A stretch of DNA of 64,000 nucleotides from Trichormus_B sp936914905 (GTDB lineage: Bacteria > Cyanobacteriota > Cyanobacteriia > Cyanobacteriales > Nostocaceae), in NCBI RefSeq assembly GCF_039871975.1, contig NZ_JBDPLL010000001.1; one strand, 5' to 3'. Shown here in pieces: positions 57,220 through 64,000 of the stretch. Position numbers and translations under genes: made by a program. Positions within the stretch are counted from its first letter, which is position 1; the number at the start of each line of letters is the position of its first letter. Below the pieces are notes generated by a model. The model saw only the letters and a list, made by a program, of their open reading frames with translations, did not search any database and had not been told where the DNA came from.

Positions 57220-57854
57220 AATGATTCGGGTTTAGGACTTTCAATAGCTGTTTTTCTGACATCTTGCACCAGTCTATGGTGAATGGTACGAGACATAAGT
57301 TTTGATATAACAGTATCAATACTGTATCATTAATAGTTACCTAACTGATAAGAAGTTGTTGCTTTGTTTGTAAAAATCATGAAATGAAGCTCATAGCTGT
57401 TGCTTAAGAGGAAAAAGAACAGCGACTAAAAAATTGCAGTTTAAATAATCCCACGATACCCCTTCATAAACTATTTTCTATTTTAAAAATCAGCCATAAG
57501 GTAGAAGGAAAAAAGCGATTAATATAAGTTAATCAATACTGTTATAAACCGAGATTGTATTAGGGTTGAACAAAAAATCGCCGACCATTAATGTATCCAA
57601 CTTAAAGGCTAATAAATTAGAATTATCAAGCTTTTTTAGCGAAAGTTTTACCATTAATATTCGGTAGTAAAACCTGCCAAAATAGCAGTGTAAATTAGAT
57701 AAATTTATTGCTATAATTTGGTAGATCTATCACTATTTAAGCTGATAAATTCAGGGTTGAACCTTCTATTTACATAGAAAATAGTCGGAATTAATGTTGT
57801 CATGATTTCCGTTTAGAACTATACGAACTCATCGAGAAAACAGGAATATTTACT
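57220..57854. other. intergenic stretch without a gene
   Basis: 635 AT-rich bases between divergent genes. Short frames lack family resemblance. It should hold the promoter of the Cys/Met-rich protein; no clear metal-regulator palindrome is recognised. Confidence 0.4.
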
Positions 57855-58217
57855 ATGATGATGATGATGACTGAATCCATGACGACCGAAATGCAAACCT
57901 GCATCAATGCTTCCATGGAATGTCATAAAATCTGCTTAGAAACGATGACTTACTGTATTAGCAAAGGCGGTAAGTATATGGATATGGGAATTATGAGCAT
58001 GATGCGCGACTGCTCAGAAATGTGCATGATGTGTATGAATATGATGATGGGTGGTTCTGAGTTTATGGGGCGTACTTGTACTCTTTGTGCGGAAATGTGC
58101 GATCGCTGTGCAGCAGCTTGTGAAACAATCAGTGATGACAGCAGAATGAGCGAATGTGCAGCAGCCTGTTGCAAATGTGCTGAGGCTTGTAGATCAATGC
58201 CAATGATTCCTGCTTAG
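57855..58217 (+). CDS. Cys/Met-rich four-helix copper-binding-type protein (Csp3/DUF326-like)
   Basis: 120 residues with 17 Cys and more than 20 Met. Cys residues recur at CxxxC and CxxC spacing along four predicted helices (QTCINASMECHKICLE, RDCSEMCMMCMNM, RTCTLCAEMCDRCAAAC, SECAAACCKCAEAC). Csp proteins of this type store many Cu(I) ions inside a four-helix bundle. There is no signal peptide, so it would be cytosolic. The start is a run of five ATGs; AGGA lies upstream. It is single, followed by a terminator. Confidence 0.85.
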   Translation: MMMMMTESMTTEMQTCINASMECHKICLETMTYCISKGGKYMDMGIMSMMRDCSEMCMMCMNMMMGGSEFMGRTCTLCAEMCDRCAAACETISDDSRMSECAAACCKCAEACRSMPMIPA

Positions 58218-58257
58218 TTCTCTTAAATAGCAGATAAATTCTGCAACCTAATTATTA

Positions 58258-58288
58258 AAGCGTTCAGACTGTTTCAGTTTGGACGCTT
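58258..58288 (+). terminator. terminator after the Csp-like gene
   Basis: AAGCGTTCAGACTG pairs with CAGTTTGGACGCTT (G-U pairs and all) around a TTT loop, about 40 bp past the stop. A good intrinsic-type stem, with a modest T content after it. Confidence 0.65.
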
Positions 58289-58430
58289 ACTGTTATCAAA
58301 TCTTGCAAATATTTTCATACTCTCCACATAAAGCAGAATATCGGACAATTTAACAAGCAAGGTTTAGTAGCTTTAGTAGTTGAGTTTTAAATTTAAACAA
58401 TAGATAACTTAACAGTTTTGTTTTTTGATC

Positions 58431-58638
58431 TTAGAGGGTGTTTGAAAAGTTAGAATATAATTTGTCATTCTGAGTGAAACAACGTGGAACGTATCCTTTC
58501 GGGACACGGCATGAACGCGAAGCGTGCCGGAGGCTTTAGAATCTAGGGTTTGAGCGATCACTCTGAGATGCTTTATTACGCAGCGCTACGTACCCTCTGG
58601 GAAGCAAGCTACAGTATGAATTTTCAAATATCCTCTTA
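58431..58638. repeat. ~208-bp MITE-like element
   Basis: TTAGAGGGTGTTTGAAAAGT at the left and the reverse of TTAAGAGGATATTTGAAAAT at the right are imperfect terminal inverted repeats. The interior is richer in GC and has a CGGCA...TGCCG hairpin. The TTTGTCATTCTGAGTGAA block is a familiar intergenic repeat in Nostocales. No ORF; probably non-autonomous. Confidence 0.75.
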
Positions 58639-58667
58639 AATCCTTGTCTAGCAAGGATTTAAGTTTT

Positions 58668-58856
58668 CTAAAAACCTTCTCCTCTATTCAATTTTTCTTC
58701 ATGTTTGGTAATTACCCAAAGTGCATGAATACTACCAGGAAGCCAACCGAGAAGAGTGAGCAAAATGTTAATTATCAACGTTAGACTAATACCCACTGTC
58801 AGAAATACTCCCACTGGAGGTAAGAATAAAGCAAGTAGCAAACGAGTTAATTTCAT
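58668..58856 (-). CDS. YqaE/Pmp3-family small membrane protein
   Basis: 62 residues, two membrane helices (LLLALFLPPVGVFLTVG and IINILLTLLGWLPGSIHALW), then a charged tail. The LPPVGV and LGWLPGSIHALW blocks are the UPF0057/Pmp3 signature. Family members affect membrane potential and respond to salt or cold stress. It is monocistronic. Confidence 0.9.
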   Translation of the reverse strand: MKLTRLLLALFLPPVGVFLTVGISLTLIINILLTLLGWLPGSIHALWVITKHEEKLNRGEGF

Positions 58857-58962
58857 GGGATTTGGGATTATTGATATTTTTTAAAATTTACTTAGATTTA
58901 TTGTGGAGAGGAAATTTTAAAATTCACTCCTTCTGAGGATTTATCTAACGACTATCACCAAA

Positions 58963-59349
58963 TTAAGATTCAGTGTTGACATTAGTATTGCTTTGTAAGT
59001 CCATATTCTTTTCGGCAAAGTATTTACTGATGAATGTATTTCCCAAAGATAGGACAACTGGAGCGAGAATAAAAGCGATAATTCCTTCGACTCTAAACCC
59101 AGGAACTAAAACTGATGCTAACCAAAAGCAAATTCCGTTGACTATTAAGGAAAATCCGCCTAAAGTTACGAATGTCAATGGTAAAGATAGGGTAGAAATA
59201 ACTGGTTTAACTGAACTATTAATCAAACCAATTACTAAAGCCGCTATTAAAGCTGCGGGAAAATTAGCAATATCAACCCCTGGAAAAATGATATCGACAA
59301 CTAACAGGCTTAATGCTGTAGCAAGTGCCGTTAAGAATTTTGCCCACAT
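58963..59349 (-). CDS. phage-holin-family-4-type membrane protein
   Basis: 128 residues with four membrane helices. FPAALIAALVIGLINSSVKP and FSLIVNGICFWLASVLVPGF are typical of the COG1950 / Phage_holin_4_2 family. Despite the name, most bacterial members are chromosomal proteins of unknown role, not lysis proteins; no phage genes are nearby. The C-terminus is polar (Asn/Ser-rich). Confidence 0.88.
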   Translation of the reverse strand: MWAKFLTALATALSLLVVDIIFPGVDIANFPAALIAALVIGLINSSVKPVISTLSLPLTFVTLGGFSLIVNGICFWLASVLVPGFRVEGIIAFILAPVVLSLGNTFISKYFAEKNMDLQSNTNVNTES

Positions 59350-59473
59350 TATTTTTACCTCTGTAACTTCTACCTCTATCTTTAACTCAAATTACAGTTT
59401 TCACCTCTGTTGATAGATAGGAATAGAATATATCGGAAGGAGGATCTTTCAACGCAGAGGAACGCTAGTTTTT

Positions 59474-59803
59474 TTAGTTTTCAGATTTATAGTAGAGGGA
59501 GGACTTATATAAGAGTTGTTCTTGGTGAGTTTCTAATACACAGTCGGATAACGGATAAGTTAGACAGGTAATAACATAACCAGCTTCAATTTCATGGGGA
59601 CGGAGAAATTTTTGCTCACTTTGATTTATTTCCCCGCTGATAAGTTTAGCTACACAAGCTGAACATTCCCCTTGTTTACACCCAGATGGTAAACGGATAC
59701 CCGCTTCTTCTGCTATGTCGATGATATATTGATCATCTGGTACTTGAATTGTACTATCTAATCCTAATTTGTCATTAATTAGTCGAACTTGATAAACTAT
59801 CAT
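59474..59803 (-). CDS. plant-type 2Fe-2S ferredoxin
   Basis: 109 residues with the cluster pattern C-x4-C-x2-C (SGCKQGECSACVAKL) and the fourth Cys in GYVITCLTYP. It carries single electrons, probably at photosystem I or for a soluble partner. Residues and C-terminal extension (about ten longer than PetF, ending SSLYYKSEN) suggest a minor ferredoxin rather than PetF1. The ATG at 59803 (MIVYQVRLIND) is chosen; an ATG at 59848 adds 15 residues not seen in the family. Confidence 0.9.
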   Translation of the reverse strand: MIVYQVRLINDKLGLDSTIQVPDDQYIIDIAEEAGIRLPSGCKQGECSACVAKLISGEINQSEQKFLRPHEIEAGYVITCLTYPLSDCVLETHQEQLLYKSSLYYKSEN

Positions 59804-59888
59804 ATCGATTTTGAATTGATTTTTTGATGTTGTTTCACGCAGAGTCACACAATTCTCTCTTTGCGTATTTGCGTGAGGTTTAATTCTA

Positions 59889-62045
59889 TTATTTGACTGC
59901 TTTCATTGAAAAGCTAATGCGTTTTAATTTCTCATTGACTTCTAAAACTTGAACTTTTACAACTTGTCCAACTTTGACTATTTTCTGAGGATCATCAACA
60001 AATCTATCTGCTAGTTGGGAAATATGTACTAACCCATCTTGGTGTACACCGATATCAACAAATGCACCAAAGTTAGCAACGTTGGTAATGATTCCTTCTA
60101 GTTCCATTCCCACCGTTAAGTCTCTAATTTCTTTGATTCCGTCTTTGACGGTTACATACTTAAATTCTGCACGGGGATCTCTTCCTGGTTTTTCTAGTTC
60201 GTTGAGAATATCGCGCAGTGTTCGTTCTCCTATGGTGTCAGTGACGTATTTCTTTAAGTTGGTTTTTCTAAGTTTTTCAGCAATTTGGGTAACCTGATTT
60301 AATGGTACACCTAAATCAGTAGCTATGGATTGTATAATTGAGTAAGTTTCTGGATGTACTGCAGTGTTATCTAAAGGGTTTTCTCCATCTCTAATTCTTA
60401 AGAAACCTGCTGCTTGTTCAAATGCTTTTGGTCCTAATTTGACAACTTTTAATAGTTGTTGGCGATTTTTGAAAGCGCCATTTTGGTTGCGATAGGCGAT
60501 AATGTTGTTAGCAACTGTGGGTGTAATCCCTGAAACAAATGTTAGCAGTTCTTTTGAAGCTGTGTTTAAATCTATACCAACATAATTAACACAGCTTTCT
60601 ACTGTTTCATCCAATTTCTTTTTCAGCAATTTTTGATCTACGTCGTGTTGATATTGTCCGACTCCAATTGATTTGGGATCGATTTTTACTAGTTCTGCTA
60701 ATGGGTCTTGTAATCTACGGCCAATGCTAATTGCACCGCGCACTGTGACATCTAATTCAGGAAACTCTTCGAGTGCAACTTTGCTGGCAGAATAGATGGA
60801 AGCACCAGATTCATTTACGATGACTTTAATTGGTTTACGTTCGCAGGTTGCTAATACTTCTGCTACAAATTCATCTGTTTCACGGGAAGCCGTTCCGTTA
60901 CCAATAGCTATTAGTTCTATCTGGTATTTTTCGATTAAGTTTTTGATGGTTTGCGCTGCTTTTTTCCGTTGTTCAGCAGCTTGGTGAGGGAACACGGCTT
61001 GATATTCTAAGAATTTGCCGGTTTGTTCTAGTACCGCTACTTTACACCCGGTTCTAAACCCTGGATCTATGGCTAATGTTGGTTTCATTCCTGCTGGTGC
61101 AGATAGCAATAATTCCCGTAAGTTTGCTTCAAAGGTTTTGATGGATTCAATATCAGAATAAGTTTTCTTTTCAGAAATTACTTCCCCAACTAGAGAGGTT
61201 TTCATCAATCGGTTAAAGGCATCTTTTAACATTGGCTGATAAAAATCTCTGATTGTACGAACTTTGGTTTTAATTTCTTGGGATTCTAAATAGGAAAGTA
61301 CGAAATCGTGATCAAAGTCGACTTCGAAGTTTAATCTTTTCTCTGCTTCTCCCCGACACAATGCCAGCATATTATGGGGGGCAATATTTCTAACTTTGAT
61401 TTGATAGTTACGGTACATTTCAAATTTGGTTGTACCTTCTGGATGTTCATCTTTGATGTGGGAAATAAATACTCCGGTTTGTAAAAGAAAATCGCGTAAA
61501 TAGGCACGTAATTCAGCTTTTGCGGCAACTTCTTCTGCTAGGATGTCTGATGCGCCTTTTAATGCTTCTTCTTCTGTTTTTACACCTTTTTCTTCAGAAA
61601 TGTACTTTGCGGCTTCTGTTTCTAGGGAAGCCGCTACACTATTTTTCACATTTAATGATTTAATAAATGCTGCTAAAGGTTCTAGTCCTTTTTCTCTGGC
61701 GATGGTAGCACGAGTGTGCCGTTTTGGTTTATATGGTAAGTATAAATCCTCAAGTTCGTTTTTTTGTAAGCAGGAGGTAATTTTGACCGTTATCTCATCA
61801 CTGAGTTTACCTTGTTCAGCGATCGCATTTAAAATCACCTTCTTCCTTTCTTCTAGTTCTGTTAAGTATGTATACCTATCAGCTAAATATCGCAATTGCA
61901 TTTCATTCATCTCATTAGTGCGTTCTTTGCGATAACGTGCAATAAAGGGAATTGTCGCACCCTCGGACAAAAGTTCCAGCGCGTTTTCCACCTGATTGGG
62001 TTGAATTTCTAGTTCAGTTGCTAGTAGTTGAGGAATGTTCAACAT
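59889..62045 (-). CDS. tex: Tex-family RNA-binding transcription accessory protein
   Basis: 718 residues, full length. Order: N-terminal helical bundle (FIARYRKERTNEMNEMQLRY), YqgF/RNase H-like domain (TLAIDPGFRTGCKVAVLEQT), helix-hairpin-helix region (GIDLNTASKELLTFVSGITP), and C-terminal S1 RNA-binding domain (about 645-715, ITNVANFGAFVDIGVHQDGL). Tex acts in transcription and translation with RNA polymerase and ribosomes; its exact function in cyanobacteria is not known. It lies 40 bp upstream of the ferredoxin gene's longer start on the same strand. Confidence 0.96.
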   Translation of the reverse strand: MLNIPQLLATELEIQPNQVENALELLSEGATIPFIARYRKERTNEMNEMQLRYLADRYTYLTELEERKKVILNAIAEQGKLSDEITVKITSCLQKNELEDLYLPYKPKRHTRATIAREKGLEPLAAFIKSLNVKNSVAASLETEAAKYISEEKGVKTEEEALKGASDILAEEVAAKAELRAYLRDFLLQTGVFISHIKDEHPEGTTKFEMYRNYQIKVRNIAPHNMLALCRGEAEKRLNFEVDFDHDFVLSYLESQEIKTKVRTIRDFYQPMLKDAFNRLMKTSLVGEVISEKKTYSDIESIKTFEANLRELLLSAPAGMKPTLAIDPGFRTGCKVAVLEQTGKFLEYQAVFPHQAAEQRKKAAQTIKNLIEKYQIELIAIGNGTASRETDEFVAEVLATCERKPIKVIVNESGASIYSASKVALEEFPELDVTVRGAISIGRRLQDPLAELVKIDPKSIGVGQYQHDVDQKLLKKKLDETVESCVNYVGIDLNTASKELLTFVSGITPTVANNIIAYRNQNGAFKNRQQLLKVVKLGPKAFEQAAGFLRIRDGENPLDNTAVHPETYSIIQSIATDLGVPLNQVTQIAEKLRKTNLKKYVTDTIGERTLRDILNELEKPGRDPRAEFKYVTVKDGIKEIRDLTVGMELEGIITNVANFGAFVDIGVHQDGLVHISQLADRFVDDPQKIVKVGQVVKVQVLEVNEKLKRISFSMKAVK

Positions 62046-62300
62046 TGGGTGAATATAATTGAAAACGTGACTTACTAAATGTAATATGCTAGAGCAATAG
62101 TCAGTACAAGCCTAGACCGTTGGATAATCTACTAAATAATTACATAATCTGAGCAGATTTATATCTTCATTTTAAATAAAGTATTGTCAATAAAACCTAG
62201 TTAAGTGTATAATAATCAGGATTTGTTATCAAAGACAGGTTGAAACTTAGTTCATTTTAGTTCATTCAACCACTCGGCAGTTAGTTAAGAATGTAGTAAA
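62046..62300. other. intergenic spacer
   Basis: 255 AT-rich bases between divergent tex and the small membrane protein gene. No gene or strong structure is seen. Confidence 0.4.
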
Positions 62301-62510
62301 ATGCGTCTATTTTTTCTGATTCCACTATTTACTGGTTTAATCTCTGGCTATTTTTTAAACAAGAAAAATGATGAAATTGGCTACATTGCTGGTGTATTAA
62401 CAGCCATAAGTTTAATTATATGCTTGATTTTAGCACCTTGGCAAGTTCAGTTAGGCTTGTTAGTAGTTGTGCTGTTTGGTAGCAAAAAACTGTTGCAAAA
62501 AATGTATTAA
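62301..62510 (+). CDS. small two-helix membrane protein
   Basis: 69 residues with two hydrophobic segments (LFFLIPLFTGLISGYFL and VLTAISLIICLILAPWQVQLG) joined by a charged loop (NKKNDEIGY). Not recognised. The last third of the gene is part of a 159-bp unit that is repeated directly downstream, so the duplicated copy encodes only the protein's C-terminal half. Confidence 0.65.
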   Translation: MRLFFLIPLFTGLISGYFLNKKNDEIGYIAGVLTAISLIICLILAPWQVQLGLLVVVLFGSKKLLQKMY

Positions 62511-62726
62511 GTTGCAAAAAATGTATTAATAATATCAATTATACTGTATCAGTATAGAACTCCTATAAGTTTAATTATATGCTTGATTTTAGCACCTTGG
62601 CAAGTTCAGTTAGGCTTGTTAGTAGTTGTGCTGTTTGGTAGCAAAAAACTGTTGCAAAAAATGTATTAAGTTGCAAAAAATGTATTAATAATATCAATTA
62701 TACTGTATCAGTATAGGACTCCTATT
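62409..62726. repeat. 159-bp tandem duplication
   Basis: 62409-62567 is repeated at 62568-62726 nearly base for base (AGAACTCC against AGGACTCC). Each unit includes the last 100 or so bases of the small membrane gene and a further 20-bp internal repeat (GTTGCAAAAAATGTATTAA). The near identity points to a recent event. Confidence 0.95.
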
Positions 62727-62808
62727 TGATTTTTGATAGCTGGTGTGGCGTAGCCATACAAAACGCGGTACAACTAAATTATCTACAATCCTCTTGCCTC
62801 TTGCCTAC

Positions 62809-63468
62809 CTAAGGATAGTGGATGAAATAACCTGTAACTCTGGTTTAGGGATGTAATTCCATTGGCGCAAGAATTGATCAAAAACAATCTTCAGATTTGA
62901 TTTGAAGTCAACAGCCACATTTCGGCTGGTTTGATAGGTGTTTAGGTGTTATAGAGAATGGTCGTCAAGAGTTTGAGTCCAGTTCGGGTGGTTGCCGTTG
63001 CCATGAGGACTTTTACAGTCTGAACACTCTCAAAAATCAGCCCCTGATACAGGGGAGAAATACGAGGAAAGAAACGATGCTCAATGGGATTGTACTTGGA
63101 GGTGTAGGGGGGATAATGAGGGATGGGAATTTCCATGGCCAGTTCATTAACTAAGGCCTGTAAGTTCTGTTTGAAGATGTAATAGGGAGAGCTATTGCTA
63201 GAGCCCCCATCACATCAGAGCAGAATCGAGTTTGCTCCATAAAAAGGTACCTTGCCATAGGTGTTCCACCAGTAGCAAATCGAGTCACAGGCCAGTTCAC
63301 TAGTATGGTGGGTGGTGCTAATCTAGATGTAGCCCACATTGTCCCTGATGTCGTATAGTATGTGAGGAATAGCAACTCCAGTAGTAAGCCTTGGCCAATC
63401 TCCATCTACCCTTCTTGGGTATAGATATTATTAGCACTCTTACACCTTATTTAATCCACTTTCGTTAG
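62809..63468 (-). mobile_element. ISAzo13-like element, copy B, internally deleted
   Basis: The ends CTAAGGATAGTGGATGAAAT and the reverse of CTAACGAAAGTGGATTAAAT match copy A. The 660-bp remnant keeps the end of a transposase on the minus strand (CDGGSSNSSPYYIFK, then HYPPYTSKYNPIEHRFF), in several frames. The first half of the gene is deleted. It helps to define copy A across the gap. Confidence 0.8.
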
Positions 63469-63623
63469 CAAACAATTACGGCTTACGCCACGCTGCGCTA
63501 TCAGGAATCACAGCGGATTCCTATATAATCATTGGCAATACTGGGGATGTTCGTTTTTATATATTTATAAAGCCATATCACGCACTCAATTCATCAAATT
63601 TGCTCCGAATTACAAATTGTGAA

Positions 63624-64000
63624 TTAAGAATTAATTTCCCCTCTGACTAAAATCACCGTACTTTGAACACCAGAAGCAATAGTTTCGGGAATATTACCTT
63701 GAATTGCCTGTTGTAATAATCCCTCACGAGAAGCGCCCAAAACTACAACATCATAGCCTTCTGTTTGCACTAAATTAATGACTCCTTCACAAACAGAATT
63801 TGCTTGTACGGGTGTAGCAACAACTGTACTTTGTAAATTGCGGTGACGCATTAGTTGACGAGTGGATTCTTCTAAAACTGTCATATCTGGCTTTAATTCC
63901 GATGGTTTAAATACCTGAGTGAGATGAATTTGGGTATCATTTCCCAATGATACTAAAGCCGGTAATAATTTAACGGCCATGCGTGCATTGGGTCCTCCAG
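63624..64000 (-). CDS. universal stress protein domain, C-terminal part of a larger protein
   Basis: The frame is open to the right edge (GGPNARMAVKLLPALVSLGN). The visible 125 residues form a UspA fold, ending with the nucleotide-binding GASREGLLQQAIQGNIPETI and STVILVR. In cyanobacteria this sequence type is fused to the C-terminus of ClC chloride channels, as far as remembered, so this may be the tail of such a channel. The ATG at 63980 is internal to that protein. Confidence 0.75.
   Translation of the reverse strand, partial: GGPNARMAVKLLPALVSLGNDTQIHLTQVFKPSELKPDMTVLEESTRQLMRHRNLQSTVVATPVQANSVCEGVINLVQTEGYDVVVLGASREGLLQQAIQGNIPETIASGVQSTVILVRGEINS

Noticed and set aside
58963..59349. 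Reading the holin-family protein as part of a prophage
   Set aside because: No lysin, integrase or structural phage genes around; the family is mostly chromosomal and non-phage.

Overview
The window looks like chromosome of a filamentous, heterocyst-type cyanobacterium (order Nostocales). The pointers are repeated HIP1 octamers (GCGATCGC), heptanucleotide short tandem repeats (CCAATTA/CCAATCA, GGGGACT, ATAACTG, CACCTGT), a beta-carboxysome operon divergent from ndhF4-ndhD4-cupB, and cyanobacterial families such as COP23 and DUF3153. Insertion-sequence and pseudogene load is high, as in bloom-forming genera. Species cannot be fixed from sequence reading alone. A 100-N scaffold gap lies at 19362-19461.

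Layout. 1-2550 is a gene graveyard: a broken NB-ARC (STAND) gene cut by an IS5-like element, an IS66-like remnant and a DUF29 remnant. 2749-6566 (minus strand) holds a compact cluster: a TPR protein, a P-loop ATPase and a small protein that repeats the N-terminal domain of the TPR protein. It resembles a STAND-like conflict or signalling system and is the best candidate here for an undescribed system. 7677-13506 carries an FHA protein, a copper P-type ATPase, a TM2 protein and a CPBP protease. 13630-20160 is a second decayed zone: a dead IS605-type element, a dienelactone hydrolase split by an IS5-like copy, an MmeI-like restriction-modification pseudogene, an ISAzo13-like element containing the gap, and a truncated pyruvate kinase end. 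20326-42227 is mostly housekeeping: transaldolase, a three-gene type I secretion cluster, COP23 protein, TerC, Ndk, arginine decarboxylase, NDP-sugar synthase, ScpA, AI-2E family transporter, PdxH, ArgB and shikimate kinase. 42600-44640 is a third decayed zone: the 3' half of an NB-ARC gene, an IS5-like copy and a MuiA remnant.

44795-56116 is a coherent CO2-concentrating block. A LysR regulator (CmpR-like) lies beside ccmK2-ccmK1-ccmL-ccmM-ccmN-ccmO on the minus strand; ndhF4-ndhD4-cupB run divergently on the plus strand. CcmM has a gamma-carbonic-anhydrase domain, three Rubisco-small-subunit-like domains and a clear internal ribosome binding site for a short isoform. The rest (56129-64000) holds an MpaB-family remnant, an MBL-fold protein, a Cys/Met-rich copper-binding-type protein, small membrane proteins, a 2Fe-2S ferredoxin, Tex, a small membrane protein with a 159-bp tandem duplication behind it, a deleted ISAzo13-like copy, and a universal-stress-protein domain running off the edge.

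One pattern joins distant parts. The 5' NB-ARC fragment at 353-989 and the 3' NB-ARC fragment at 42611-43429 abut opposite ends of the same IS5-like element, in the orientations expected if one IS-interrupted gene was separated by a ~42-kb inversion, or by misassembly, between inverted IS copies.
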